Below, in pieces: positions 12,801 to 24,424 of a stretch of 64,000 nt of DNA. Source of the stretch: Pterobdella sp. o SKG-2022. Its lineage: Eukaryota > Annelida > Clitellata > Hirudinida > Piscicolidae. Numbering within the stretch: the stretch's first letter is position 1; each line of letters begins with the position of its first letter. The stretch lies in contig OZ038322.1 in the NCBI GenBank assembly GCA_964035795.1, forward strand, positions 15,237,447 through 15,301,446, given 5' to 3'. Position numbers and translations under genes: made by a program. Under the pieces are notes generated by a model. It was not told the DNA's origin. It saw nothing but the letters and a program-made list of their open reading frames with translations, and searched no databases.

Positions 12801-15800
12801 GCGTTTTATAACATCAAACCTTTGTATGTGAATATTTGAACTTGGTAAAAACCTTCAATTTACCGTTTAAGGTATCAATATATATTGTTTTCCATAAAGA
12901 TTTGAATAGAAAAATGATTTACAAAGAATTTGTTATAGGTATGTTTATTTCGGCGAGTTGCAAGATGGAGGCTTGATGGAAGCTTGTCGAATTAGTTTAT
13001 ACGTTGGAAAAGCTTTTTTGCATAACTTAAAGTGTTGAAAGTTTTCTTGTTATATATTTCTATTTTTTCATGCAAACTGAGCTTCAAAAAACTATTCATT
13101 CATCACTTAGAGCCTTTTTCAAAATCAAACTATGGGAATGTTGGAGAAATATATTTTAGAATTTTAAATTATTTGTAGATACATCTGAAACTGCTGGTTT
13201 CTAAAGCTTTTATTTCAGTTTTATTTTCTTTTAATAAATTTAATTAAGCATTATTTTACTGCTCATTCATTTTAATTGTTTAATGTATCAATGGTAAGCA
13301 CAAAGAAACATTGGAAGACTGAAAGAAATATTACAGATTTTTTTTAACCTTCCATAGATCCCACATTCAAATCAAGTTTTTGTGCAGACTTTTTGTACAA
13401 AAATAATTTGATTTAGTTTTATTTCCAAAAAGTACTTTGTAAATTTTATAAAAAGAGAAAAAAAGCATTAAAAATGTTCTTATCAACGAAAATTTTATGG
13501 CAAATCAATGCTTATCTGATATATGTATTATTGTATGGGACTGTATTATTATGACATTTTTAAAATTCCAACACTACCTTGAGATGTGTGAACCTATTTA
13601 TAATATGTAAGGGCTAATGAATTATAAAGTTAAAAGTAAAATTTTCTTTTATAATTGGAGTAGCTTATGATACCAGTTTAAATTGGTATTGAGGAAAAAA
13701 GAAATCTTTCAGTGATTCCTGCCATTCTCAATGATTCCAAAATGTTTCCATACGTCAAAACATGAAATTCTAAAATAATACATTCAAAAAAGTGATTTAA
13801 ATTTTTATTGTTTTGTATAGAACGAAATAATTTGCCTTTTAGAAGACAAATAGTACATTAAATGTATACAACCCATGACACGTAACTCAAACACAATAGA
13901 AAGTATACATTATTTAGTACATAATAGATTCCAATTAGCATAATCATTATCAGTCACTTGTTATCTAATAATTATCAATCATTTATCATTACATAAACAT
14001 CAATCACTAATTATCTTTTGAATGAAACTCAAGGTTTCGCCTTCGTGACGTTTGAAAGCGAGGGAATAGTCGACAAAGTTTGTGAGATCCATTTCCACGA
14101 CATTAACAACAAAATGGTTGGAGTTTACTTTGAATCACTCTTTTAAAACTTTTACTTTTAGTAATTATATTGCTTTCACCATTAATGATTTTTAATTATA
14201 GAATTATATTTTCTTACTGTTGATTTGGTATGGTTTGAACAATCCTAGGTGGAGTGTAAGAAAGCCCAACCCAAAGAAGTTATGCTTACACAAGCTACCA
14301 ATAGAAGTAAAACTATTGCTTAAAAATTCTTTACAATATTCTCACTGAACCATTCAATTTTGAATATAATGAACAAAAAATTTAAAAAAAAAGTAAAATA
14401 CAAAGAATAAAAATATATAAAAGTATAGAAATACCGATGGCTTATGACTATATGAGTTATGACTAAGCCATGGCACGTTGATTGATAAATACACTATTGA
14501 TTGCACTTTTATCGTTCACTAATATATGTTTGTTTTTCAACCTTATATATAACTTTTTAGAGATATTCAAGTATTTTTACAATTTTTATCCTAGATTAAA
14601 AAATTGTCTAGCAACTTAAGCAATATTCTTCTTGGTTCATTTCGAATATGACATATTGAGTTAAGTCTAATAACCATTAATCATTGCGTAGCCTATGAAA
14701 TTATTTGAATGAATCCGAAATATCAGATTATATTAATTTCAGATTCAGTACAACTGGGCCTGCCCTCCTCCCTGGCTTCAGCCTTCAGCAGAGGTTACTC
14801 CCTGGCCAACCTGCCAGGCTATATCATCCCTGGTGAATTTATTTTCATAGTTATTCTATTGTTATTATTTTTTATAATTTATATTGCCCATTATTTAAAA
14901 ATTAGACCTACTTTAAAAACTTTACTGAAAATAAAAAAAGAACACTATTGCAATAAATAATGCATATTACGAAATCTATTTACACATGCTAACACTTCAT
15001 TACACCAACCCCTTTGCAACAGGCTTCGGCATCACACAGTTTGGCCAACCCACATCACTTCTAGCATCACGCAATCTTCCTTCTCAGGTGGCTCAAATTG
15101 TCAGATAAGTGTTTGCTTGCTTTAATGATAGGTGTTGTAGGGTGTGTAGGTTGAGAAGTATAACAGTTGCATTGATGTGTAATTGTGGATGAGTTGTTTG
15201 TATTGTTGGGCGTCTGATTCTTGTGGGTTTGGTGTCAAAAAAGTTTAGTTATATTTATTTGTGTTTCCGAAGATTTATGAAAATTGAGTATAATTTCATA
15301 AAAAATCAAATATAAATGAAATACAATGAACTATTTTATCAACAAAAAGGTTTGTTTTTACTAATAACAACGATCATAATATTATTAGAAAAGATTGTTA
15401 GATCGACCATTAGTTATAAAGTTATATTGTAAAACAATTAAATACTATTAATCACTGCAGGACGGCAGGACGATTGCTGGAAGTTTCTTGAGGCTAGGTC
15501 CCCAATGCAAAGGTGTGTTGATATCTTACATATGTTAAAACTAACAGTTGTCGATTCGACAGTTACCAGCTGTTCTGCAATGTGTTTGTTAGGAATTTAA
15601 TTTTTAGCAAGTGTTCAGAGCAAACGAGTAGAGCACTATATAATTAAATTTCATTGGCCATCTCGACTGTGCTTTCGAGGGTCATCCTCGAGTGCCATTA
15701 CTGATATGTACAACTAATATTAGTATTATTATAATTACTACCGCTACTTCTACTACTGGTACTAATAATACTACTACTACTACCACTACTACTACTGGAT

Positions 15801-18610
15801 ATGCAAGGGAATGTGGGCGAGTTATCCTGTTTGCTTGACACATGTAGTAACAGTGATTAATATTTTAATCTAGTTGTTGAGTTAATTTTTATTACTCATT
15901 AAGTGGTTTATTGTTTTATTGCAATTGGTTTTATTGGCATTGGTTTAATGTGGTTCGATTGTTGAATGTAATTACCGAAAGTGGTTTAATTTCAATGCCG
16001 CTTACATTATATTGGGAATTATTAGGTAACCAAGTTATTTATGTTTGTAACTGGTGATTAAGCAAAGTATGTTGTAAAATTGTTGTTCACATCGTTCAAA
16101 AAAATTTCTATTTAAAAAGTATTTTTTATTTTTATTCAATTTTGTAAAAAATATATTTTTTAATATTTTTATCTCTTTAGAAAGTATTTTTTTATATATT
16201 CATATTTCAAAATGGAGTTCATTTTCAAATCTCCCTAATGAATTCTGTTGGGAAACTTTAATTTTGATTCATTAAAAATTCCTGTGTTTAATTTTATCAT
16301 ATATTTATAGATTAATACTCTAAACCATATATGATTCATAATATTGTAATATTGGAATTACGATTGTGAAGTAGGTCAAAATGTGGTTTCTACAGATTCC
16401 ATTAGTTTTATCTCCCACATCCGATCACCGCAGTCATATTGTGTACCTAATGCACAGTTCTTGGGCAGTTCGAGATAAACTTCTCAAATTAAAAGTTCTT
16501 TCATTCGTGAACGCAGCTAGTGAATCTAAGCTTAATTCATTTGCCTTTTTCACCTGTTGAATGATATTTTTAAAATGAACTTTTTCTTATAATCATTAGT
16601 AATTGTATTTTTAAATGGTGAAATAGCCTCATATATGATATTTTTAATAAAATTCAAACAATTTCAAGGTTATTGTAGTTTTAAAAAAATTTATAAATAT
16701 TTTTAGCAATTCAAAATTCTAATAATACTTTAAGAATTGAGTCATATTAGTTTTTCTACATTGCTCTCGTAAGGCCGCACAAACGAAGTTCATGTAAATG
16801 TTTTTCATCTGATAAAATATCTGCTTATAACTGCAAAGTTCTGCAAGATTAAGCAAATTAGGGTGTGGAATTGATAAATCGCATCAGTCTTCCTTCTAAT
16901 AACGATAACATTTTTTATCGATTTCTTTTAATTTATTTTGAAAAATTTTTTCTCATAATTCTTTCCATAACTTTTTTAAAAATGCGGAAAAAATCGATTT
17001 ATTTCATAGCATTTTCAATACTATTTTCTCACTCGTTTTATTTTTTAAATATCATTTTTCATATTTATTTTCTTTAATTTATTGTTTTGAATATTCAATA
17101 GAAATTATTTTGATAATAACAATACTTATTATTTTCAACCATTTTCCAATTAATATTCTCAAGTCCTCACTCATCTACATTTTTGCCTCACATCCATCCA
17201 CCTCTACCCACATCCACCCACTTTTACCCCCCTTCACCCATCCTTTAGTGCTTCCATCAGATGGCATGTTGTCACTGATGAACGGCTATTTGAGCTCGTA
17301 CAACAACAGCGGCACCACCACCACTTCTCCCAACAACAACCAGCTCGTCTCTCTACCCGGAACCTCTCCCTTCGACCCCTATCATAACAGCAGCAACAAC
17401 AACAACGACAACATCAACTACCTGCAGGTCTCACTAATAGCTACTTTAATCAGAAGAAAATCACATGTTTACTTTTAATCTATTTCAATTAGAAACAAAG
17501 TTTTTTTTATCGAACAAAAGACAATTTGAAAAGACGAAAAAGTGAAAAGTTTGTGAATAAGAACCTTAATGAGTTTTTAATCGGTGAATTTCTAAAACTT
17601 TTTGAATTGTGTCCAAAATTAAGAAATATTGAGGGCATACGTGCAGCATTCAAAATATCAATGATAAAACATGGTTTATGAGCGTATGGAGTTCAGGTAG
17701 TTTTAACTCAATAATTTTCAATGCTTTTCAAAATTAAAAAACTGTGTAAACTTCCTTTCAAATATTTTTTTTCAATCAAAAATGCGAGTTTTCAAACAGC
17801 TAAATTATAGCTTTTGATTGCTTGAACCTTATCATGAAACGTTAGTAATATTAGCTGAAATATGCTTCAACTTGATGTAGAAAACATAAAATATTATAAC
17901 GCTAATCATGAGGTTATCAAAAAAATTTTGTATTCACTGAGTTGCCCCATCATTAGACCTGCATAGATAATGGTAAGAAGGTTGTAACAATAAAGAAAAT
18001 AATTACTACTATCTTGGCTTCATAAGTTCATATTCCTTCTATAAAGTTTATGAACATCTTTAGCTTTTATGGGCTTACATAAGTAACATCTTGTTTGTTT
18101 AATTTTTTATTTTTATAACTAATCACTTATAATCGATCAACTGTCATAAAAAATTATTTAAATGTTTATGCTCCATATTATTTATTATAAAATATTAATT
18201 AAATATTAAATCTTATCGACACAGTAAGATCACAGATTATATTTTTTAGACAACCACAGTAGATACCTTATGAGGGTGCCTATGTTTATCGAAACGCTCA
18301 CTATTATAAGAAATACATTCTTCACATATGCAGCTGATTCCCCAGTTAGGGGCGATCTAGTTGTCGACTTATAAAAAATACGATAACTCGTGTGTTTAGC
18401 CAGTTTTATCGAAACTCAACAAATAACAGAGTAGGAAAAATAGTTATTGCTTAGGACATTGGCTTTTTTGCACAAATAAAAAATTTTTTCCAATTCTTAC
18501 TTATGTTTTTTATTCTTATTATTTTATTGTTATGCGTGTTTAACATAACTTCCTCTCCCCAACCACCACAGGGCGCTTTGGTTCCCACCTACCAAAATGG
18601 CTTCCACTAG
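822..18610 (+). CDS. msi: Musashi-family RNA-binding protein, 3' part (12 exons)
   Basis: Sequence-specific RNA-binding translational regulator with two RRM domains. Exons with matching phases: 822-903, 5746-5830, 6892-6945, 7753-7845, 11150-11198, 14034-14116, 14249-14306, 14743-14832, 15023-15087, 15461-15512, 17261-17427, 18572-18610 (stop TAG). They give 304 residues plus a partial first codon. Exons 1-2 encode the second half of RRM1, including RNP1 (RGFGFVIY, across the first splice). Exon 3 gives the linker ([10 protein letters not shown]). Exons 4-7 encode RRM2, with RNP2 (MFVGGL), RNP1 (RGFAFVTF) and the Musashi-typical [20 protein letters not shown]. The tail is rich in Ser, Asn and Gly and ends YQNGFH, like the terminal NGYH of vertebrate Musashi-1. 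hnRNP and DAZAP1 proteins have similar RRMs but differ in the linker and in the segment after RRM2. The N-terminus and promoter are outside the window. The identification rests on remembered family sequence. Confidence 0.93.
1185..1545 (+). repeat. Unclassified interspersed repeat, family B, copy 1
   Basis: Shares ordered, diverged blocks with 6985-7345 and 39165-39475: ctggtattctg, then gttgacttggcggatgatca, then aaactgcccaagtg, then a block around cgataatattgagttgatgg, and finally gaccgactgctgtcaac followed by agtataatccaatatgg. It has no coding capacity of its own. The order of blocks is the same in all three copies. It lies in a Musashi intron. Confidence 0.7.
1949..3650 (+). mobile_element. 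Degenerate CR1/L2-type LINE, 5'-truncated reverse transcriptase
   Basis: Non-LTR retrotransposon remnant in a Musashi intron. Reverse-transcriptase motifs appear in order but in different frames with stops: fingers region ([20 protein letters not shown], about 2252-2311), a motif-A region ([14 protein letters not shown], about 2461-2502), motif B ([16 protein letters not shown], about 2616-2662) and the catalytic FADD box (QFADDITLF, about 2710-2736). The thumb and C-terminal tail follow to the stop near 3560. In-frame stops occur near 2363 and elsewhere, and there are frameshifts near 2430 and 2660. No endonuclease is present, consistent with the 5' truncation usual for target-primed reverse transcription. 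The 3' end, gcgctataaaaatcttaataataata, ends in a short simple repeat, typical of the CR1/L2 superfamily. It is not functional. Confidence 0.85.
3651..5745. other. Musashi intron remainder, no gene
   Basis: A+T-rich intron ending at the acceptor at 5745. Two patches of more balanced composition, about 4140-4400 and 5130-5465, stand out and may be old transposon debris. The second includes a 62-codon open frame (5276-5464) without recognisable similarity or a plausible splice context. Confidence 0.5.
6685..6870 (+). mobile_element. tRNA-derived SINE with a LINE-like tail
   Basis: The head has pol III internal promoter boxes. The A box is around 6694-6710 (tagctcaatggttgagc) and the B box is at 6737-6747 (ggttcgatccc). 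The body is about 80 bases of non-tRNA sequence. The 3' end, agcgctttataaat, leads into a ttaca repeat (attacattacatta). That GCGCT-TATAAAT tail resembles the end of the LINE at 1949-3650, the usual arrangement when a SINE is mobilised by a partner LINE. The cloverleaf is degenerate, so this is not a tRNA gene. It ends about 20 bases upstream of the Musashi acceptor at 6891. Confidence 0.8.
6985..7345 (+). repeat. Unclassified interspersed repeat, family B, copy 2
   Basis: Second copy of the repeat also at 1185-1545 and 39165-39475. Shared blocks include aacagtagact, cgacaaactgatattttggt, gtttggcttggtggatgatc, aactgcccaagtg, gccgactgctgtc and agtataatctaatatg. It contains long T runs not seen in the other copies. 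It lies in the Musashi intron before the exon at 7753. Confidence 0.7.
7846..11149. other. Long Musashi intron
   Basis: A+T-rich intron between the RRM2 exons 7753-7845 and 11150-11198. Open frames here (for example 9341-9595 and 10515-10877 on the minus strand) are low-complexity and have no recognisable domain. I see no RNA gene or clear repeat. Confidence 0.5.
11199..14033. other. Long Musashi intron
   Basis: A+T-rich intron separating the exons that encode the middle and end of RRM2. Donor gtgagt at 11199, acceptor at 14033. No gene, array or clear mobile element seen. Confidence 0.5.
15513..17260. other. Musashi intron with a TAC microsatellite
   Basis: Intron with donor gtgtgt at 15513 and acceptor at 17260. 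It has an interrupted (TAC)n tract (about 15735-15797), preceded by a short G+C-richer patch with a small inverted repeat (cgagggtcatcctcg, near 15677). The last 100 bases before the acceptor are pyrimidine/CCA-rich. Confidence 0.5.
15735..15797. repeat. (TAC)n microsatellite, interrupted
   Basis: Runs of tac/tact triplets with interruptions, inside a Musashi intron. Confidence 0.8.
17428..18571. other. Last Musashi intron
   Basis: A+T-rich intron before the 39-base terminal coding exon. It contains one family C motif (minus orientation, about 18340-18375), listed separately. No open frame of interest. Confidence 0.55.
18338..18378 (-). repeat. Repeat family C motif, copy 1
   Basis: On the minus strand it reads ataagtcgac, then gatcgcccctaactgggg, then tcagctgc. 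The same order occurs on the plus strand at 60526-60570 and, more diverged, at 37968-38010. The full extent of the element is not clear. Confidence 0.45.
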
Positions 18611-20907
18611 GTCACGTGACTTTTTTTCACAAGCAAAATTGTTTTATATTGAAGATCTTTTGTTCCAATATCCTTTTGGACTTTGTTTGACATTGTCAAG
18701 CTTTTTATCAGAGTGGTAATTCTATATAGCGTCAGGAAATGTGAGAATTGTGGAAAGTAAGACATTTTAAATGTTGTAATTTAACCTATGTAAAAAGCAT
18801 TACACAGATATCATATTGTCGCGTGTTGTTATACTAATGTTGTCATGGCTATGTTATTGTAAATTGTTGTTGTCAATTTGAGCGCAGCTGTTGAGCGGGC
18901 TCGAAGCCGAAAGCTTAGAGCATAACACTTAGATTAGCAACTTTTAGAAAGTTATTTAATTTTTTGAACTAGTTTTATCAATACCAAAAGATTTTCACCC
19001 GATGAAGTGTCATTTTGTGAGCGTTAAAACGGAAAATGTAAATTAACTCATCTTTACTTGAAATAATTTAAAGACTATTGATAAATATAGCAATAAGTAG
19101 CAGTCACTTAAATAGCGTTTTTATCTTATGTTCATATATTAGCAACTTTTTGAATTTATATCCAAATTTAAGCAATATCAGGATTATACATACAAAACAT
19201 TTGTATATATATTTATTCACCTGAGGAAAGTTTACATGGAAATTTGTTAGCAACCTGCATTGCGTTGATTGATTGGGATTGTTTTATCTTATTTAATGTT
19301 TCTTACATTCATTACCTCATGTCTACATCAGATGTTGATTTTTGATTTCATATTTTATCGTTTGTGTCCCTTCGTTTGTATAGCATACAATTTTAACCAC
19401 ATTTTAAAGGGGTTTCCTTTCCACCACTAACATAAGTAATTCACTTGATAGACCTTTCAATAATCTTTCTGCACTTTCACTGTGGATTTAAATTAGACAC
19501 AACATCATGAGTTTCAATTCCATCTGCGTCCAAATACAGCAGCAATTGACTTTTTATGAGTGAAATAATGTTTTCAAATATGAGGGTTTGTTGTTTTTGA
19601 AATTTTAAATTCATAGGAAAATTCTTTAGCAGTTGTTTGTAAATTTGAAAGTAATTAAGTTCTCGAAGTATATTTTTATGAATTTTTTTACTATTTAAAA
19701 AATTTGGAAATGAAATTTTTAGTGAAATTATTCAAAAGATAATCTTATTAGTTTGATGTAGTATGCGATAAAATTGATGATGTCATGGTTACATGGAAGA
19801 AAAACAAAATAATAAAAATGTTAAAAAACAAACAACAAGCACTTTTCGATCACTATAAAATTTAAATCACAACACTTTTCAATGATAATTTAATTTCGAA
19901 TTTATTGAACGATATTAAATTTTTTAAATAGTTAGCCATTTTTTGTCAATTAATTTATTCTTTGTTTATTAAGTCATTAATCGTTTACTTAATTCAGATA
20001 AAGCCTTCTTAGAAAGTTTAAAATAGAAATTTTGTTTCTAAATCAAGCGAATTAATTGGTAGGTAGGCTTGTGTTGATGACCATATGTGGTAACAGGGTA
20101 CGCAGTAGAAAAAAAATTTAAATTTTTATGTTTATATTTTCACAATTAACAAACTAACATTAATAATTATTTATTAATTTTTCGAATAATCCATATCTTT
20201 TTGTTGTTTCATCTTTTTGTTTCCTTCCTCCTTGCTGATCATCAGTGTTATGTAAAATAAAAATTTACCAAGTTTTTTCACTTGTTTTCATTTTCATTGA
20301 AGCGAGACACGCAAAATGAAAACAGAACTCAAAGTAGTTCAGATTTTGAATACTCCACAAACTCAAGAATCGCAGTGGATTATTAGTAACGTGGATTAGT
20401 TCATTTGCGGTGCTTGAAGCCGAATCTTTTATATGCTAAGTGTCAGTTTGAGATGTTTATCCATTTCAACTATAACTTTTCATTTATCTTATTTAAAAAA
20501 TCAAACCATCAATGCAATAAAGTTTGTCAAGCTTGTTGCTTAAGCAGGAAAAAAAGTTCCTAAACAAGGGGAAAGTGTGAAGAAAAATTTAGACTTTTAC
20601 TTTGGAAAACGTGAAAGTAGAAAAATTAAATATATTTTAAAGGCTATTAAAAGTGGCTTAAAAAATATATAAAAGCTGAGTCAATCTCTGCATTATGAAA
20701 AGGTGTTTTTTCATTAAAAGCCTTTTTGGACCAATCTTCAAAACTAATATTTCATTCATAACAGCGTCGATATGTTCAAAATTTAAGAAAAAAATTATTC
20801 TTTTTCATTTCATAAAGTCTCTTTTTATAATAACTATAAACGAATAAAAAAATATTCAAATCTTGTGTAATGTTATAAAAACCAAACTTTTGAACTGCGC
20901 ATAATAG
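18611..20907. other. Musashi 3' UTR and intergenic DNA
   Basis: Follows the Musashi stop codon. I could not locate the end of the transcript with confidence, as no strong AATAAA lies close to the stop. The rest is A+T-rich with no open frame of note. Confidence 0.5.
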
Positions 20908-20979
20908 TCCCTAGTAGTCTAGTGGTTAGGATTCGGCGCTCTCACCGCCGCGGCCGGGGTTCGATTCCCCGCTAGGGAG
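20908..20979 (+). tRNA. tRNA-Glu (anticodon CTC)
   Basis: Complete cloverleaf. The acceptor stem tccctag (20908-20914) pairs with ctaggga (20972-20978), with discriminator G at 20979. The D-arm region (agtctagtggttagga) carries the A box. The anticodon stem-loop cggcg-ctctcac-cgccg gives anticodon CTC at 20941-20943. The T arm holds the B box ggttcgattcc. It is close to the standard animal tRNA-Glu sequence, has no intron, and is followed at once by a T run that would stop RNA polymerase III. CCA is not encoded, as expected in a eukaryote. Confidence 0.97.
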
Positions 20980-20980
20980 A

Positions 20981-20986
20981 TTTTTT
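20981..20986 (+). terminator. RNA polymerase III terminator of tRNA-Glu
   Basis: Six T residues on the coding strand one base after the discriminator base, the standard pol III stop signal. Confidence 0.85.
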
Positions 20987-21647
20987 ATGAACGTAATGAA
21001 TATTTTATTGAAATTTATTTATATTTTTTCCAATAGTTTTACATGAAATATTTTATAAAAAAAACATTGCTCAAAAACGAAATAACTAATAAACGTTATT
21101 CATTTTCATTGTTAATCTACTCGCAACAAAAACTCAAAAAACAACAAATATTAGTTAGAATTAACAAAAGCGGTAAAAAGTTGAGTTAATGACGTCATAT
21201 GCAGGTCAAAGTTTCTTGAGAAATCAACCTTGAAGGTAACCTGAAACAATAAAAATATTTTAAGCTTAAAATTTTCATAGACATTTGCATAACAAGATTC
21301 ATTCAACATTCAACGTTTTATGTTTGACGTAGAGATATTTGAAAAAAAGCTTCGTTTAAATGAAGCTTCTATAATTTTCACTTGATAATGTATGATTTTC
21401 TTACGAAAAACTTGGTGACTTTTGTCTTTAATAAACCTTTGTGTTTGTCTTATTCGATCAAATTTTTTTATCATACTTGATTAATTCTCAAGGTTATGTT
21501 TAAAAACTTCCAAATATATTGAGTTTTGTGTATTTTTTGTTTTCTCGAACTCTGTTGAGCATTTAAATGTACCAGGATGTTGAAAATTTCAAGCAGTAGC
21601 ACAAAAAATTATTTGAAAAATTTCTAGTTGAATTTTCAAATTAAGTT
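20987..21647. other. Intergenic DNA between tRNA-Glu and the minus-strand gene
   Basis: A+T-rich, non-coding. It should contain the 3' UTR of the minus-strand gene ending at 21648. No further feature recognised. Confidence 0.5.
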
Positions 21648-24424
21648 TCAAAAAATTACATGAGAACATAAAAGAGACCAACTTGGAACAACAGTGGTTT
21701 GTCTAGGCAGGTCGTACGCAGGGTTTGCACACATTCTCACTGGCGAGTAGGCTGCTGTGATGGTGTTGACGTTTTGTGTATGCAATTATATAGTGCTACT
21801 TTTTATAGACATCTTAATGCGTTCTCAATAACTGTTATTTCATAAAATTTAAATAAATAAAATTCGAAAACACACGAGGCTGAAAGCAGGAATCGAACGC
21901 GTAGTGAAGGCCGTGATGGTCGAGGGGGAAAGTGCCGATGGATGGAAAGAAGCTGTAGGGGGTTTGAGGCTTGGGCAGTGCTCTAGAGAGGGGACTCAAG
22001 CAGGCCCAGAAAGTTTTTGTGCATTCTTGTATGTACCTCTGCTTCTCGAAGGATTTACTGGAGGTGTAGTTTAAGTATTTAGTTTTCAACGGTTAAGTTT
22101 TGAGCCAGATTTTAGTTTTCATAACCAAAAATTTTTCAAATATACAGAAATTTTAAACAGCACGGCCAACTTGCAAAAGTTGTTTGATAGGAAGTCGTTA
22201 TTCATTATCTTTTGTACATCCTTATAGCTGAGTCTGGGTCCATCATTCACATCAAAACACATCTTCAACACTTTTTTGAAGTTACACTGGTTATAATCTG
22301 AAGGGTGTGTATGGATGATTCAAACAAACAACATAAACATGCAAAAAATTTGACATTCAAATAAAAGAAAAGCGAAATTATGAGGAAATGAGAGCAAAAA
22401 ACCAATGACACGGTTGTGTCAAGTGAGTGTCTGTGATATTTTTCTGTTTTTTCAGCTGTATATCCAGCTTTTGGTAAACACTGATCAAAACATAGACGTA
22501 AAGTCTATTTAACATGTGTAAAAATAATTAAAAACTGAATACTTATTTGAAGGTATTGTAACTTCAATCGACTTCATCAAACAGAACAAAAAACCTTCCA
22601 AATGTTATCTAGAGTATCCAAACACTGAAAATAAAGTACAGAGAAACACACACCGATGGGTTTGACGACGACGCCGAAAAGACTGATGTTGCACAGAAAA
22701 AGGTTGTTGATGAAGGAGAGAGAGGAGAGTCTGGGGAGGATGATGTTGGACTGAGCTTCCGTGCATCTTTGTGTCTGCCTCTCTAAACACGTGGTCTGCC
22801 TCTGCAACGTACTGTGTTTGTGTGGTTTTGTGGGTGTAGAGCATTGCTTGTTTATTTTGAGAGTTCAAGTTTTTTAGTTTTTGCTTGTATGATCCATTTT
22901 AAGACTATTCTTTAAAAATACAAAAATTTCACACATATATCAAACTCCATACAAAATTAACTTTACGAAGACACGAAAACACATACATCAAAAAACATAC
23001 ATACATACACCAACAAACAAAAAAACAAACATACGTGCAAAAGTCCCCTGCAGTGGGAGCACTGGCCAGGTCACAAGCAACACCACAGCTTCTTTCAACT
23101 CTGTTAGATATGCCTTGTGAACAGCCATCTGCCGAACCAATATTAATTAAAATTGTTTTTAAACTTTCTTTAAAAAATTATCTAAAAGTATTTTAAAAAT
23201 ACATACAAAAATTTCATATTTCTACTAAAAGATCTATTTACAAACATCTACATACCCCCTCCCATATCACCATCTCACCATTGATATTCCTAGCTTCAAC
23301 ACCCTCAGCTCCACATATGAAGAGAGCAAGATCATAGTGGGAATGAGAACTAATGTGGTTGTTGTAGAAGTAATCAAGATATGGACACTCTCTGGTGAAG
23401 GATCTCATACAAGACCTTGCTTTTCTTAACTTTCTGTAGAAGAATGGACAAGAGGTAAATAAATGACGAAAATTCAAAATGGATTGGTTGATGGATGTTT
23501 GGAAAAAAATGTTTAAAAAAGAAAACAGAACCTATACTCTCACAAACAAAAAATGAAGAAACAAAAAAACAAACAACTCTATAAATACACAAACAAATAA
23601 ACAAAACAAAGCAGGCATAGACATACAGGCAGTGGCTGTTGTGTGGCAATCTGGCATTGAAAAGGTTTATGATGTGTTCAATGAGGTCTTTGAAATCATC
23701 TTCACTTTCGTAACACTTTTTGAACTCCGTGAATTTTTCATTGTAATTTTCACAGTTTTCCATTCCTGTGTGTGTTGTTAGTTAGTTAGTTAGTTAGTTT
23801 GTTTGTTTGTTTCTTTGTGACTATTAGATTTTTTTATTAGCTCTATTCCACGATTGAAAACTAAAACAAATCAAACAAAACACACATCACAACATCCTAC
23901 AACATCGCACACCTTACAAAAACAAAACAACGTCACAAACTGGAGCAGGTATCATCAATAGTTTTCAGATCAGCTTGCAGCTCAGCAGGTATCTCAAGAT
24001 TGCACCGATTTAGGCATGAGAGGGCTGAGTGCAACTGGTTAATAGAAACACTGCCAAAAATGGCATTATCAGTAGTGTTTTATTGTTTAATTTATTCATT
24101 AAATGAAAAAATTTAAGTTATATATTTCAATATGTCTCTATCATTGTTGCTATTGAAATTTTTATTGTTGCTATTATCAAAATTATGACAATAATTATTT
24201 AAAGGATTAATATTATTGTTATTATTATAAAAATTATTATTATTATTATCAAAAAAATAAAAATGATAATTATTATTATCAAAGTTATTATTATTATTAA
24301 AATTATCATTATCCTCTTATTTATTCTCACGTGCATATCTGCCAGGAATTGCTGGGTAATGACTTGAAACCACTTTGATCCACACACCCCTTACCTCTCA
24401 CAGGGCATTCTTGAGCATTTATAT
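21648..24424 (-). CDS. Unidentified multi-exon gene, cysteine-rich N-terminal side
   Basis: I do not recognise the family. Exons on the minus strand, with agreeing phases: 24395-24424, 24331-24351 (21-base microexon), 23941-24050, 23627-23765, 23256-23433, 23035-23128, 22654-22782, 22146-22297, 21876-22038, 21648-21754 (stop TGA). All junctions are GT-AG. The first two exons are tentative and the true start is unknown: the first exon has an upstream acceptor-like tract, and an ATG lies in it. Visible traits are several spaced Cys residues in the first 100 residues, an acidic/Lys segment (FTEFKKCYESEDDFKDLIEH), a hydrophobic stretch (LKEAVVLLVTWPVLPLQ), a second hydrophobic segment (LFLCNISLFGVVV) and a Pro/aromatic C-terminal part (YSFFPSIGTFPLDHHGLHY). 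These might be buried helices or membrane segments. If the donor at 21875 is not used, the protein stops about 14 codons further on, near 21835. Nothing allows a functional call. Confidence 0.5.
22981..23034. repeat. ACAT/AAAC-rich simple sequence in an intron
   Basis: Irregular acatacat and aaac units directly after the donor of the exon 23035-23128 (minus strand). Confidence 0.5.
23777..23813. repeat. (GTTA)n/(GTTT)n microsatellite at a splice acceptor
   Basis: About five gtta units followed by gttt units, about ten bases upstream, on the minus strand, of the acceptor cacacacag for exon 23627-23765. It is an internal tract, not a telomere. Confidence 0.7.
24200..24320. repeat. Imperfect (TTA)n tract
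   Basis: Interrupted tta/att triplets in the intron after the 21-base exon of the minus-strand gene. Confidence 0.7.

Noticed and set aside
23777..23813. GTTA-type repeats as a telomere remnant
   Set aside because: There are only about five units, they pass into GTTT units, and they sit in an intron. It is an ordinary microsatellite.
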